A stretch of 64,000 nucleotides of DNA from DLKC01 sp002478885 (GTDB lineage Bacteria > Bacteroidota > Bacteroidia > Chitinophagales > Chitinophagaceae). The notes under the pieces were generated by a model that saw nothing but the letters and a program-made list of their open reading frames with translations, ran no database searches and was not told the origin of the DNA. The DNA lies in NCBI GenBank assembly GCA_046329585.1, contig JAXLUI010000001.1:2170001-2234000 (forward strand). Direction: 5' to 3'. Shown here one piece after another: positions 17,235-25,113 of the stretch (its first letter is position 1; each line of letters starts with the position of its first letter). The translations under genes and the position numbers were made by a program.

Positions 17235-17852
17235 TCAATTATTTTTTAAAGACGCGATGATCATTTCAGGCACGAGCTTTTTCCGCTCTTCAATAAAGGC
17301 ATCAAATTGCTTTTTGTTTATACCCGCAACATGCTCCAGCATGGGCCTTGCCATAAATGGAAACACGCACATCGAAAGGATATCGATAAGCAGTTGCAAC
17401 GGGTGAACGGGCTTGATATTGCCACTCTTTATTTCCTGTTGCACCTGTGCAACAAAAAGATGAACAGGCGGTTTCCTGTTTCCAAAAACCTTCTTCACAA
17501 ATGTTTCCGGGCGGCGGGTCGCTTCACCGAGGATAAACAAAGGCAGGTAGGGTGTTTCTTTCATTTGTTGTATATACGTTTCACAGAAGAGTTCAATCTT
17601 GTCGAACAGCGGTTTACCCGATTCAAAGATCTCTGAAACCCTTGGCAAGAAGTGCTTCGCTACCTCCATAAAAATTGTTTCGAATAGTTTGTCTTTGCTC
17701 CTGAAATAATAATGCAGTAATGCCTTGTTAATGCCGGCCTCATCCGCAATGTCCTGCATGCGTGCACCATCAAGCCCTTTTGAAAGGAATATTTTTTTTG
17801 CCGCGGCAAGAATCCTTTGCTCGGCACGTTCGTCTATCTTCACTTTAACCAT
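17235..17852 (-). CDS. TetR/AcrR-family repressor of the exporter operon
   Basis: About 205 residues from MVKVKIDERAEQRILAAAKK. The helix-turn-helix is in DIADEAGINKALLHYYF (roughly 33-50), followed by KDKLFETIF. The C-terminal ligand-binding part is variable. It is the first gene of the operon, and its downstream partner starts within 20 bases. The longer in-frame start at 17876 is unlikely because it would read through the operator-like palindrome at 17858-17873. The analogue in E. coli is CecR (YbiH), which controls ybhGFSR. Self-repression is the likely mode. Confidence 0.9.
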   Translation of the reverse strand: MVKVKIDERAEQRILAAAKKIFLSKGLDGARMQDIADEAGINKALLHYYFRSKDKLFETIFMEVAKHFLPRVSEIFESGKPLFDKIELFCETYIQQMKETPYLPLFILGEATRRPETFVKKVFGNRKPPVHLFVAQVQQEIKSGNIKPVHPLQLLIDILSMCVFPFMARPMLEHVAGINKKQFDAFIEERKKLVPEMIIASLKNN

Positions 17853-17857
17853 AAAAT

Positions 17858-17873
17858 TTAACCAAATGGTTAA
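17858..17873. promoter_or_regulatory. Operator-like palindrome upstream of tetR gene
   Basis: TTAACCA-AA-TGGTTAA is a perfect 7-base inverted repeat. It lies 5 bases upstream of the chosen TetR ATG and directly abuts the -7 box at 17874-17881, so it would cover the transcription start. Both position and form fit a TetR self-repression site. Confidence 0.65.
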
Positions 17874-17881
17874 CAAAGGTA
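17874..17881 (-). promoter_or_regulatory. Bacteroidota -7 promoter box of exporter operon
   Basis: On the minus strand this reads TACCTTTG, an exact match to TAnnTTTG. No clean TTG could be placed 17-23 bases upstream, so the -33 element is weak or absent, which would suit an activated or tightly controlled promoter. Confidence 0.5.
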
Positions 17882-17954
17882 ATCCGGCATTGGATACCCG
17901 CCTTTAAAATTTTTTCAGCCCTTTTTCCATGCTGTTTTAGCTGCCGGCTTATCA

Positions 17955-18034
17955 GGCATCACGCACTTTTAATGATAGCCGGGATGTGGGAAAGTAAGAC
18001 CGGGAATGTGCTGCTGCACAAGGGTGCGACGCAA
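17955..18034. repeat. Extragenic repeat, degenerate pair
   Basis: The left part at 17955-17971 (GGCATCACGCACTTTTA) is degenerate. The right arm at 18016-18034, GCACAAGGGTGCGACGCAA, is close to consensus. The spacer is about 45 bases. The pair lies between the divergent TetR and amidohydrolase genes. Confidence 0.65.
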
Positions 18035-18162
18035 GGAATGCTGAACAGTGGTTTGCTGCCGGGGCCACCCAAACAAAAACCAACCCTGAAAACACTGTTA
18101 ACAATGCTGAGCGGTTATGCGGCGGAACACTGTATTTTTATCTTCACAAAAAACAACGCTGT

Positions 18163-19311
18163 ATGCGGAAACACTTTAACCAACTGATGATTATTTCCCT
18201 GCTCGCATTTAATTCACTGCAATGTCAAAGCCAGTCCAATAAGAAAATGGATTTTGAAACCTATGACCCCGTTTCAACGCTTGTCGTTCCAAAACACATC
18301 GTAACAAAAGCAAAATATCCTTTCATCGATGTACACAACCACCAGTGGGAAGGGCCCGGCCAGGACATAAAAAAACTGGTTACGGAAATGGATTCGCTTA
18401 ACCTGCAGGTAATGGTGAACCTGAGTGGAAGAGGTTACCGGAATTCATCAGGCCGCAATGGCGATTTCGATTTGCAGGATCAGGATTATATGACACGCTA
18501 CATGGCCAGTGTTGCAAAGGTGGATGCGAGGCGTGTGCTCTTCTTCACCAATATTTCCTTCGTAGGCTTTGGTGAAGCGGGCTGGGCCGGGAAGACCGTG
18601 AAGGGGCTCGAATCTGACGTGAAGGCCGGCGCACGTGGTTTAAAAATATACAAAGACCTTGGTATGGAGTTCAAAGACGAGAAAGGAAAGATTATTGCTG
18701 TGGACGATCCCCGCCTCGACCCGGTATGGGATAAATGCGGCGAGCTAAAAATACCGGTGCTTATACATTCTGCGGATCCAAAAGCCTTTTGGTTCCCCGA
18801 AGATGAACACAACGAACGCTGGCTTGAAATCGCCACGCATCCCGATCGCCAGCGAAGCAATACCAACCCCGCCCCTTGGGACTCTATCATTGAACAGCAG
18901 CACCGCATGTTTAAGAAACATCCAAACACAACCTTCATCGCCGCACACTTTGGCTGGTTGGGCGGCGATCTCGCAACGCTCGGTAAACTGCTCGATGAAA
19001 TGCCCAATGTGAATGTGGAGTTTGGCGCCATCATCTCCGATCTTGGCCGCCAGCCAAGGGCTGCTGCTGCTTTTTTCGATAAATACCAGGACCGTATTTT
19101 GTTCGGCAAAGACTCATGGGTGCCATCTGAATATCAAACATACTTCCGGGTACTGGAAACCGAAGATGAATATTTTCCTTACCACAAAAAATATCATGCA
19201 TTCTGGCCAATGTATGGCATGGGGCTGCCGGATAACATTCTCAAGAAGATCTATTATAAAAATGCACTGCGTATTATCCCCGGCATAGATAAAACAATGT
19301 TCCCTGATTGA
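18163..19311 (+). CDS. Amidohydrolase-family (amidohydrolase 2 type) lipoprotein
   Basis: 382 residues. The N-terminus (LMIISLLAFNSLQCQSQ) looks like a lipoprotein signal. The metal-binding start of the barrel is YPFIDVHNHQWEG. Later strands give PVLIHSADP, TFIAAHFGWLGG and ILFGKDSW, matching the His-x-His, His and Asp ligands of the TIM-barrel amidohydrolase 2 family. Reactions in this family include decarboxylation and lactone or amide hydrolysis; the substrate here is unknown. It stands alone, with repeats on both sides. Confidence 0.85.
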   Translation: MRKHFNQLMIISLLAFNSLQCQSQSNKKMDFETYDPVSTLVVPKHIVTKAKYPFIDVHNHQWEGPGQDIKKLVTEMDSLNLQVMVNLSGRGYRNSSGRNGDFDLQDQDYMTRYMASVAKVDARRVLFFTNISFVGFGEAGWAGKTVKGLESDVKAGARGLKIYKDLGMEFKDEKGKIIAVDDPRLDPVWDKCGELKIPVLIHSADPKAFWFPEDEHNERWLEIATHPDRQRSNTNPAPWDSIIEQQHRMFKKHPNTTFIAAHFGWLGGDLATLGKLLDEMPNVNVEFGAIISDLGRQPRAAAAFFDKYQDRILFGKDSWVPSEYQTYFRVLETEDEYFPYHKKYHAFWPMYGMGLPDNILKKIYYKNALRIIPGIDKTMFPD

Positions 19312-19353
19312 TTCTTTTATAGGCCTGGCCAGGGTGCAAACATTAAACCTTCG

Positions 19354-19367
19354 TTGCGCCCTTGTCC
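19354..19367 (-). repeat. Extragenic repeat arm (strongly degenerate)
   Basis: TTGCGCCCTTGTCC, preceded by CCTTCG, resembles a shortened inverse arm. A second trace, ATCGCACGCTTCTGCG, lies at about 19387. An in-frame TTG for the next gene falls inside it, so that start is rejected. Confidence 0.35.
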
Positions 19368-19443
19368 GGGGAAAGCGCGAATCGGGATCGCACGCTTCTG
19401 CGTTCAGCAATTTATTCAGCAAACTGTCACAGCAATCCATCGG

Positions 19444-20118
19444 ATGAATTTTGCAGAAAACATAACAACGTTTCTTTTCACTCTTCACCTGCCTTTCGAT
19501 CTGCCAAAGGATGTGGAAGTATTGGATGTGCACCGTTCTGCCGAAGTACAAAATGCCTGCGCAAGTTTCTATCAGAAATTTTACAGCGATAGCAATCACA
19601 GGCATTTACTCATGGGCATTAACCCGGGCCGCTTTGGGGGCGGCATTACCGGCATCCCGTTCACCGATCCCATTCGCTTGGAAAAGGACTGCGGCATAAC
19701 AAACGGGTTTCAAAAGAAGCAGGAGCTTTCGTCTGTGTTTATGTATGAAATGATCAATGCTTATGGTGGCGCTGAACTATTTTATAAACGATTCTATATT
19801 ACTGCCGTTAGCCCGCTTGGCTTTGTTAAGAACGGCAGGAACCTGAATTATTACGACGACAAAATCCTGGCAAAAAAGATAGCGCCTTTTGTTGTTAGCT
19901 GTATGGAGCAACAACTGCGCTTTGGCATAAGCAGCGATTGCTGTTTTTGTATCGGTGAAGGAGAGAACCTGAAATTCCTCACCGCACTCAATAAAAAACA
20001 TCAATGGTTTGACAAAATAGTTCCCCTGCCTCATCCACGGTTTGTGATGCAATACAGGTTGAGACATAAGCACGACTATATAAACCAGTATACGAAGGCG
20101 CTCACCAGCCTGCAATAA
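19444..20118 (+). CDS. SMUG2-type uracil-DNA glycosylase family protein
   Basis: About 224 residues from MNFAENITTFLF. The first motif, LLMGINPGRFGGGITGIPF, is the SMUG-type motif (G-x-N-PG-x-(F)G...TG-x-PF). The second, PLPHPRFVMQYR, matches the HP loop that intercalates into DNA. The protein should excise uracil or related damaged bases, in the cytoplasm. Length fits the SMUG2/DUF4918 group as I recall it. In-frame upstream starts (to 19354) lie within repeat sequence, so the ATG at 19444 is preferred. Confidence 0.8.
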   Translation: MNFAENITTFLFTLHLPFDLPKDVEVLDVHRSAEVQNACASFYQKFYSDSNHRHLLMGINPGRFGGGITGIPFTDPIRLEKDCGITNGFQKKQELSSVFMYEMINAYGGAELFYKRFYITAVSPLGFVKNGRNLNYYDDKILAKKIAPFVVSCMEQQLRFGISSDCCFCIGEGENLKFLTALNKKHQWFDKIVPLPHPRFVMQYRLRHKHDYINQYTKALTSLQ

Positions 20119-20235
20119 TAAACTCCAGCCATCTTACAAAAGAATGCTTACGCTGCCTGCCTCGGCCGATTTCATCAACAGTAATCTTCACAATTCATTT
20201 GAAACAAGCAATCGTCAAAGTGGTTATTTTGTAGC

Positions 20236-21354
20236 ATGATTGCTTTAAGAAAACTGACTTGCTGCTTATTATTTTCCGGTATGTTATGCGCTGCCGCAAA
20301 AGCACAATCCATACAAAGTGAAATGACAAGGGCGCGTCCATCCTGCAACGATGTATTTGCAAATGCGATGGAAGTGCTGCCACGGCTGTATCGCGAAAAG
20401 TCTTTTGATTCCATGTACCTCGCAATCGGGATATGGAAAGACGCTTGCCCGGCAGCTGCTGAAATCCAGGTGTGTTATATGCTGCTTGCGATGGAACAAG
20501 GCACATTTACACTAGCACAACTCGATAGCAGTAGTTTCGATAATTTAAGATGGTATAGCACAGACTTTGAATTTAACCAGCGTTACCCCACCGCCTATTT
20601 ACAAAAACAAAAAGCGGGTTTTTACCACTTCTGCAGCACCTGGGCAAAATTGCTTTTAGAAGATAAGAAGCTTGACACTAATGAACAGCTTATCTGCAAA
20701 GTATTGACCGGGGAAATAAAGAATCCCGAAGGCGAAATAAAAAAGAACAGTTCGCAATATCCGGAACTCATGGCCTTATTAAAAAAACAGGAAGATATCC
20801 GCCAGAAAGAAGTGAGGGGTACCTATGGCCTGATGACCGGCGCCTGGATACCGACAGGCAACCTTGCATTATTGGGTGTTCACCCGTCTGTCGGCGGGCA
20901 GTTTGGTATTAGAAATCAGCATCATGAATTCGACCTCACGCTGCAATTTCGATTTGCAAAAAGTAAGGATACCTATACAGTGAAACGCAATGGCTCCTAT
21001 TACGACCGCGATGCCTATTTTGGAGGCTATATTGGGCTTGACTATTCGTATTACTTTTTTAGTAAAGCAAAGTTTGAAGCAGGCTTCGCAGGCGGTTTGG
21101 CCTATGATGGTTTTGACATTTCGGGTTCGCAAAACGATTACGAATACCTTAAACCATTATCGATTGGTTCATTCAATGCCAACGGCGGACTAAGGATGAA
21201 TGTGTATGTAAACCGTGACTTATATATTGGCCTCCAGGGTAAATATCATTGGATCAACTACGCAAACCCCGGTGGAACAAACCTCAACGGTGATGCCATT
21301 ACCATTGACCTTATATTTGGCTTTAACGTCTACCACCCGGCGGGCCATTACTGA
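20236..21354 (+). CDS. Hypothetical protein with C-terminal outer-membrane beta-barrel
   Basis: 372 residues. It begins with a signal peptide (LLFSGMLCAAAKAQS). Residues ~30-190 are a helical region of unknown type with no obvious motif. The last ~175 residues alternate as membrane strands (HEFDLTLQFRFAKS, YFGGYIGLDYSYYFF, FEAGFAGGLAYDGFDI, LYIGLQGKYHWINY) and end with an aromatic-rich strand, like a small porin-type barrel. Function is unknown. It converges on the isomerase gene at 21428 with no clear terminator between them. Confidence 0.7.
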   Translation: MIALRKLTCCLLFSGMLCAAAKAQSIQSEMTRARPSCNDVFANAMEVLPRLYREKSFDSMYLAIGIWKDACPAAAEIQVCYMLLAMEQGTFTLAQLDSSSFDNLRWYSTDFEFNQRYPTAYLQKQKAGFYHFCSTWAKLLLEDKKLDTNEQLICKVLTGEIKNPEGEIKKNSSQYPELMALLKKQEDIRQKEVRGTYGLMTGAWIPTGNLALLGVHPSVGGQFGIRNQHHEFDLTLQFRFAKSKDTYTVKRNGSYYDRDAYFGGYIGLDYSYYFFSKAKFEAGFAGGLAYDGFDISGSQNDYEYLKPLSIGSFNANGGLRMNVYVNRDLYIGLQGKYHWINYANPGGTNLNGDAITIDLIFGFNVYHPAGHY

Positions 21355-21427
21355 CCAATCCGAAAAGAATACCAATAAAAAATCCCGGCACTTTACGAAC
21401 CAGGATTTATATAGTGTTCAGAACAAA

Positions 21428-22285
21428 TTATCCTTTTAATTCCATCATATATTTGGCGTCTGCTTCCGCACTAAGTAAAGGGGTGCTGTTTTCCCACAGT
21501 TCCTGTTCTACAATAAAATATTCCATTCCGGCTTTCTTTGCAAGCGGTACAATGGTTTTGTAGTCGATGGAACCGGTCCCTAAAATGCAGGAGGCATCTG
21601 AAACACTTGCTGCCACATCTTTTTTCCTGTCTTTTACATGACCAAGACGGAAGCGGTTCTTGTATTTTCCAAGCCACTCTTTAATATCGGCGCCACCGCT
21701 TATTACCCAGTACATATCCATTTCAAAATCCACCGTATCAGGGTTGGTATTGTCCATCATAACAGCCTGTGGCATTTGCCCATCAATTGCCTGGAAAGAA
21801 TAACCGTGATTGTGGTACGCAAAACGAATCCCGTTCCTCCTGCAGATCTCCCCTTTCTCATTGAATTCGTCGGCAAACTTTTTAAAGTTATCGATCGACT
21901 TTTGCGGGCCTTTAAAAGGACAGATCAAATACTTCATCCCGATCGATGCTGCATCAGCGGCCTTCTTTTCAAAGTCTTTGCCGATATTACAATGGCTCGA
22001 AATAATCTTCATGCCAAGATCATCCATCAACGCTTTGAATTCCATCGCTGACATTCCCCAGAACATGCCTTTGGCACCTTCAAAACTTTCGATCTGTGTG
22101 TAGCCGTATGAAGATACCTGCTTTAAAACCTCTTTCGGGTCTTTGGCGAGATCATCACGAACACTCCACAACTGCAACCCAAAGTTTTTCATTTTGCTGC
22201 CGGCAAAAAGCCCATTGGAAGCGAGCATTGCACCAGTAGCCAACAGTCCGGTATTCTTTATAAAACTTCTTCTTGAATAACTCAT
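21428..22285 (-). CDS. Tat-exported TIM-barrel sugar isomerase/epimerase-like protein
   Basis: 285 residues of the AP_endonuc_2 / xylose-isomerase-like fold. The N-terminus has a twin-Arg signal (SRRSFIKNTGLLATGAML). Barrel strands and metal ligands are visible: NFGLQLWSVRD, YTQIESFEGA, IISSHCNIGKD, RFAYHNHGYSFQ, DFEMDMYWV, RLGHVKDRK and FIVEQE near the end. It is the last gene of the minus-strand sugar-oxidation cluster, 183 bases after the small dehydrogenase subunit. Relatives in similar clusters act on keto-sugars, and export implies action outside the cytoplasm. The substrate is unknown. Confidence 0.85.
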   Translation of the reverse strand: MSYSRRSFIKNTGLLATGAMLASNGLFAGSKMKNFGLQLWSVRDDLAKDPKEVLKQVSSYGYTQIESFEGAKGMFWGMSAMEFKALMDDLGMKIISSHCNIGKDFEKKAADAASIGMKYLICPFKGPQKSIDNFKKFADEFNEKGEICRRNGIRFAYHNHGYSFQAIDGQMPQAVMMDNTNPDTVDFEMDMYWVISGGADIKEWLGKYKNRFRLGHVKDRKKDVAASVSDASCILGTGSIDYKTIVPLAKKAGMEYFIVEQELWENSTPLLSAEADAKYMMELKG

Positions 22286-22407
22286 ACCCGGTTTGATTTA
22301 TGTTTGGCAAGTAACAATATATACATCAACATTGTGTGCCAACGCATTTTTACAAGGCCACATAGTTGATGCATAACCGCACTTCGCCAGCTCAGTAAAG
22401 TGTGATG

Positions 22408-22426
22408 GCACAAGTGTGCGACGCAA
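22408..22426 (+). repeat. Extragenic palindromic repeat arm
   Basis: GCACAAGTGTGCGACGCAA, followed by GGAACGATGCCAT. It is a full-length arm between the small subunit gene and the isomerase gene. Confidence 0.8.
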
Positions 22427-22468
22427 GGAACGATGCCATACGCACAACTGCCGGAAACATAATAATTA

Positions 22469-23038
22469 CTAGGTAGCCCAGGCTTTATCGCCTTTCTTGT
22501 ATGGTATACAACCTTCGTACCTGCCGGGAACAGCCACATAACGCAATGCTTTCGTAGCACCGGGTTCAGACGTGAAGTAACCCCACAGTGTTAATTGTTT
22601 GATGAGTGAGAAGTAATGATTGGGATCTTCCGGCTTCTTGGTTTTACCATAGTCCTTTGCTTCTTTGTCAAGATCAACCAACAGGTCGTGGCGCTGCTGC
22701 GGCGTGCTTTCCATGAATGATTTACCATTCTTTTTGGTGCTCGCTTCGTCAAGCTTTTTCATGCCCTCAAGAAAGGTCTTCTGATCTTTTTCTTCGTAGC
22801 AATCTTTCACGATCACTGTCATGAATTCGCCCACTTTGGCTTCTTTCGCGCCAGGCGTGTCGGTGGCAGGCAGAATGGTTTCAGCCACTTCGTTAAGATA
22901 GGCAATGTCCTCGGGCGTAAAATTCAGGCTCTCTCCATACTTAGTGGCAGTTTTACAACCACTGAGAAAAGCTTCGGCGCCGATTACAGAACCACCAACT
23001 AAAAGTGCCACACGTGATAAGGCATCTCTTCTGTTCAT
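22469..23038 (-). CDS. Gluconate 2-dehydrogenase subunit 3 family protein (Tat-signal small subunit)
   Basis: 189 residues. The N-terminus is a twin-Arg signal (NRRDALSRVALLVGG) followed by a lipobox-like FLSGC. The body fits Gluconate_2-dh3: FTPEDIAYLNEVAETILPA, then TDTPGAKEAKVGEFM. In known FAD gluconate and glucose dehydrogenases this small subunit carries the Tat signal and escorts the signal-less catalytic subunit across the membrane. Here it is the only such gene beside seven catalytic genes, all on the same strand, which suggests a shared escort. Confidence 0.9.
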   Translation of the reverse strand: MNRRDALSRVALLVGGSVIGAEAFLSGCKTATKYGESLNFTPEDIAYLNEVAETILPATDTPGAKEAKVGEFMTVIVKDCYEEKDQKTFLEGMKKLDEASTKKNGKSFMESTPQQRHDLLVDLDKEAKDYGKTKKPEDPNHYFSLIKQLTLWGYFTSEPGATKALRYVAVPGRYEGCIPYKKGDKAWAT

Positions 23039-23139
23039 AATATACGATGGTTTAAAATTTAAAAATAGTTACTGTTTTTGTTTTATCGTTGGTTAAGATT
23101 TTCTTTTTTTAGCCGGCTGTGATCTGCTATTCAGCATCG

Positions 23140-23158
23140 TTGTGTCACTCGCTTGTGC
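23140..23158 (-). repeat. Extragenic palindromic repeat arm
   Basis: TTGTGTCACTCGCTTGTGC, preceded by CAGCATCG. This is the TCACTC variant of the inverse arm, in the spacer between the first GMC gene and the small subunit. Confidence 0.75.
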
Positions 23159-23209
23159 GTTCCGTCCAGTGCTGGTCTCTGACAATACCTGGCATCGCAA
23201 ATCAGCAGT

Positions 23210-24922
23210 CTAAATATTGCCTTTTTTCAGTTCGTTCACTGCAAAATCGCAAGCCCTTGCCGTTAATGCCATGTAAGTAACGGAAGGGTTCTGGCAGGCG
23301 CTCGAAGCCATGCATGAACCATCGGTGATAAATACATTCGCCACTTCATGCATTTGGTTATTGCCATTAAGCACCGATGTTTTAGGATCGCGGCCCATCC
23401 TGGCTGTGCCCATTTCATGAATACAGAAGCCCGGCGCCGGGTTGCTGTCGTAAGTGCTTATATTCTTAAGCCCTGCTTTCTCCAGCATTTCGGCTGCACT
23501 GTTCATCATATCTTTTCGCATGGCTTTTTCATTCTCTTTAAACTCGCAATCAATATCGAGTGTTGGCAGGCCATACTTATCTTTCTTGTCTTTGTTCAAC
23601 GTTGCCTTGTTTTCAAAATAAGGCAGGTGCTCGCCCCAGCTTCCGATGCCAAATCCCCATTTGCCCGGTTCGGTGAGATCGTCTTTGTACTGGCCACCAA
23701 TGCCCTCTTCAATGCTTATTCTTCCACGACTGCCGCCACCCTGGTAGCCAAACCCGCGTACATAATCTTTTTGTTTTGTGGCTTCGTTTATGTTGCGGAA
23801 ACGGGGAATATAAACGCCGTTGGCTCTTCTGCCAAAAATATACTGGTCGGCAAAATCATCCGATTCGCCTGTTGCGCCAACGCCATAATGGTGATCCATT
23901 AGATTGTGGCCAACCTGGCCGCTGCTATTGCCAAGCCCGTTAGGGAACGCATCAGAAATGGAGTTCAGCAATATATGCGTTGTGCCAAGTGTTGACGCAT
24001 TAATGAACACAATTTTTGCATAGTATTCTTCTGTCTTCATTGTTTCCGAGTCAAGAATACGAACACCTTTTGCTTTTTTTGTATCCTTGTCGTAGATCAC
24101 TTCCTGCACAATAGAAAAAGGCCTGAGCGTCATATTGCCGGTTTTCATCGCGGCTGGCAGCGTAGCAGAATTACTGCTGAAATAACCGGCAAACGGGCAA
24201 CCTTCATGGCATTTATTCCTGAACTGGCAAGGGCCGCGGTCGCCAACCTTCACTGTGTGATTGGCTGTTCGGCCAATGATCATAGTGCGGCCGTCTGCAA
24301 AGCCTTTTTTTATTCTTTCTGCCACCTGCTTTTCAATACAATTCATTTCCATCGGCGGCATAAAATGTCCATCCGGTAACTGAGGCAAATTCTCAATGGA
24401 ACCGCTGATGCCAACAAAAGGCTCTACATAACTGTACCATGGCGCAATGTCTTTATAGCGTATGGGCCAGTCAACACCATGGCCATCTTTCATGTTGGCT
24501 TCAAAATCGAGATCGCTCCAACGGTAACATTGCCTGCCCCACATAATACTTCTTCCGCCTACGTGATAACCGCGAATCCAGTCAAAAGGCTTCACCTGGT
24601 TGTATGGATTTTCTTTATCGTTTACAAAGAAATGCCCCGACACTTCATTGTAAGCATAGCACTTACTTTGAATAGGGCTATTGCTTTTATCCGCAAGTGT
24701 TTTACCACCGTGATGTGTTAACTCCCACGGGTCTTTTGATGTGTTGCTGTAGTCTTTTACATGCTCAACCATCCTGCCCCTTTCGAGCACCAGCGTTTTT
24801 AAACCTTTCTCACACAATTCTTTTGCAGCCCAACCTCCGCTAATACCTGAACCCACCACAATGGCATCGTATGTATTGTTTGCTGCTGCCTTGTTGTTAA
24901 TGTTTAAAGTATCTCCTGCCAT
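23210..24922 (-). CDS. GMC-family FAD sugar dehydrogenase, catalytic subunit (copy 1)
   Basis: 570 residues with no signal peptide. The FAD-binding motif GSGISGG is at 24-30, with acidic Glu47 in LVLERG. HVGGRSIMWGR lies near 120-130. Cys232, Cys238 and Cys242 form a C-x5-C-x3-C group followed by PFAGYFS. The predicted catalytic pair is His502 (HEMGTARMG) and Asn545 (QNPSVTYM). The N-terminal leader MAGDTLNINNKAA is shared with copies 2-5 in part. It is the copy nearest the small-subunit gene and differs enough from the rest to form its own branch. Likely role: periplasmic oxidation of a sugar or glycoside. Substrate unknown. Confidence 0.92.
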   Translation of the reverse strand: MAGDTLNINNKAAANNTYDAIVVGSGISGGWAAKELCEKGLKTLVLERGRMVEHVKDYSNTSKDPWELTHHGGKTLADKSNSPIQSKCYAYNEVSGHFFVNDKENPYNQVKPFDWIRGYHVGGRSIMWGRQCYRWSDLDFEANMKDGHGVDWPIRYKDIAPWYSYVEPFVGISGSIENLPQLPDGHFMPPMEMNCIEKQVAERIKKGFADGRTMIIGRTANHTVKVGDRGPCQFRNKCHEGCPFAGYFSSNSATLPAAMKTGNMTLRPFSIVQEVIYDKDTKKAKGVRILDSETMKTEEYYAKIVFINASTLGTTHILLNSISDAFPNGLGNSSGQVGHNLMDHHYGVGATGESDDFADQYIFGRRANGVYIPRFRNINEATKQKDYVRGFGYQGGGSRGRISIEEGIGGQYKDDLTEPGKWGFGIGSWGEHLPYFENKATLNKDKKDKYGLPTLDIDCEFKENEKAMRKDMMNSAAEMLEKAGLKNISTYDSNPAPGFCIHEMGTARMGRDPKTSVLNGNNQMHEVANVFITDGSCMASSACQNPSVTYMALTARACDFAVNELKKGNI

Positions 24923-24994
24923 AAATGAAAATTTCTTATTGCTTATTTTTATTGGTTTTTTACCAGCTTTTTTTTGGTTACCTGCTCATCTTAG

Positions 24995-25056
24995 TTGTGT
25001 CACTCACTTGTACTTCCTGTTCAATATGCAACAGAACGTTGAAGAGTGCGACGCAA
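24995..25056. repeat. Extragenic palindromic repeat, paired arms
   Basis: The left arm TTGTGTCACTCACTTGTAC (24995-25013) and the right arm ending GAAGAGTGCGACGCAA (25041-25056) flank TGTTCAATATGCAACA, itself roughly palindromic. This is one of the two clearest hairpin copies. Confidence 0.85.
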
Positions 25057-25113
25057 CAAAAGCTACATACTTATTCATAAACCCGGGCCAAAAAGTACTT
25101 ACTCATTTTTACA

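Noticed and set aside
17972..18187. 71-codon plus-strand frame before the amidohydrolase gene
   Set aside because: It runs through a copy of the extragenic repeat and overlaps the start of the real gene in another frame.
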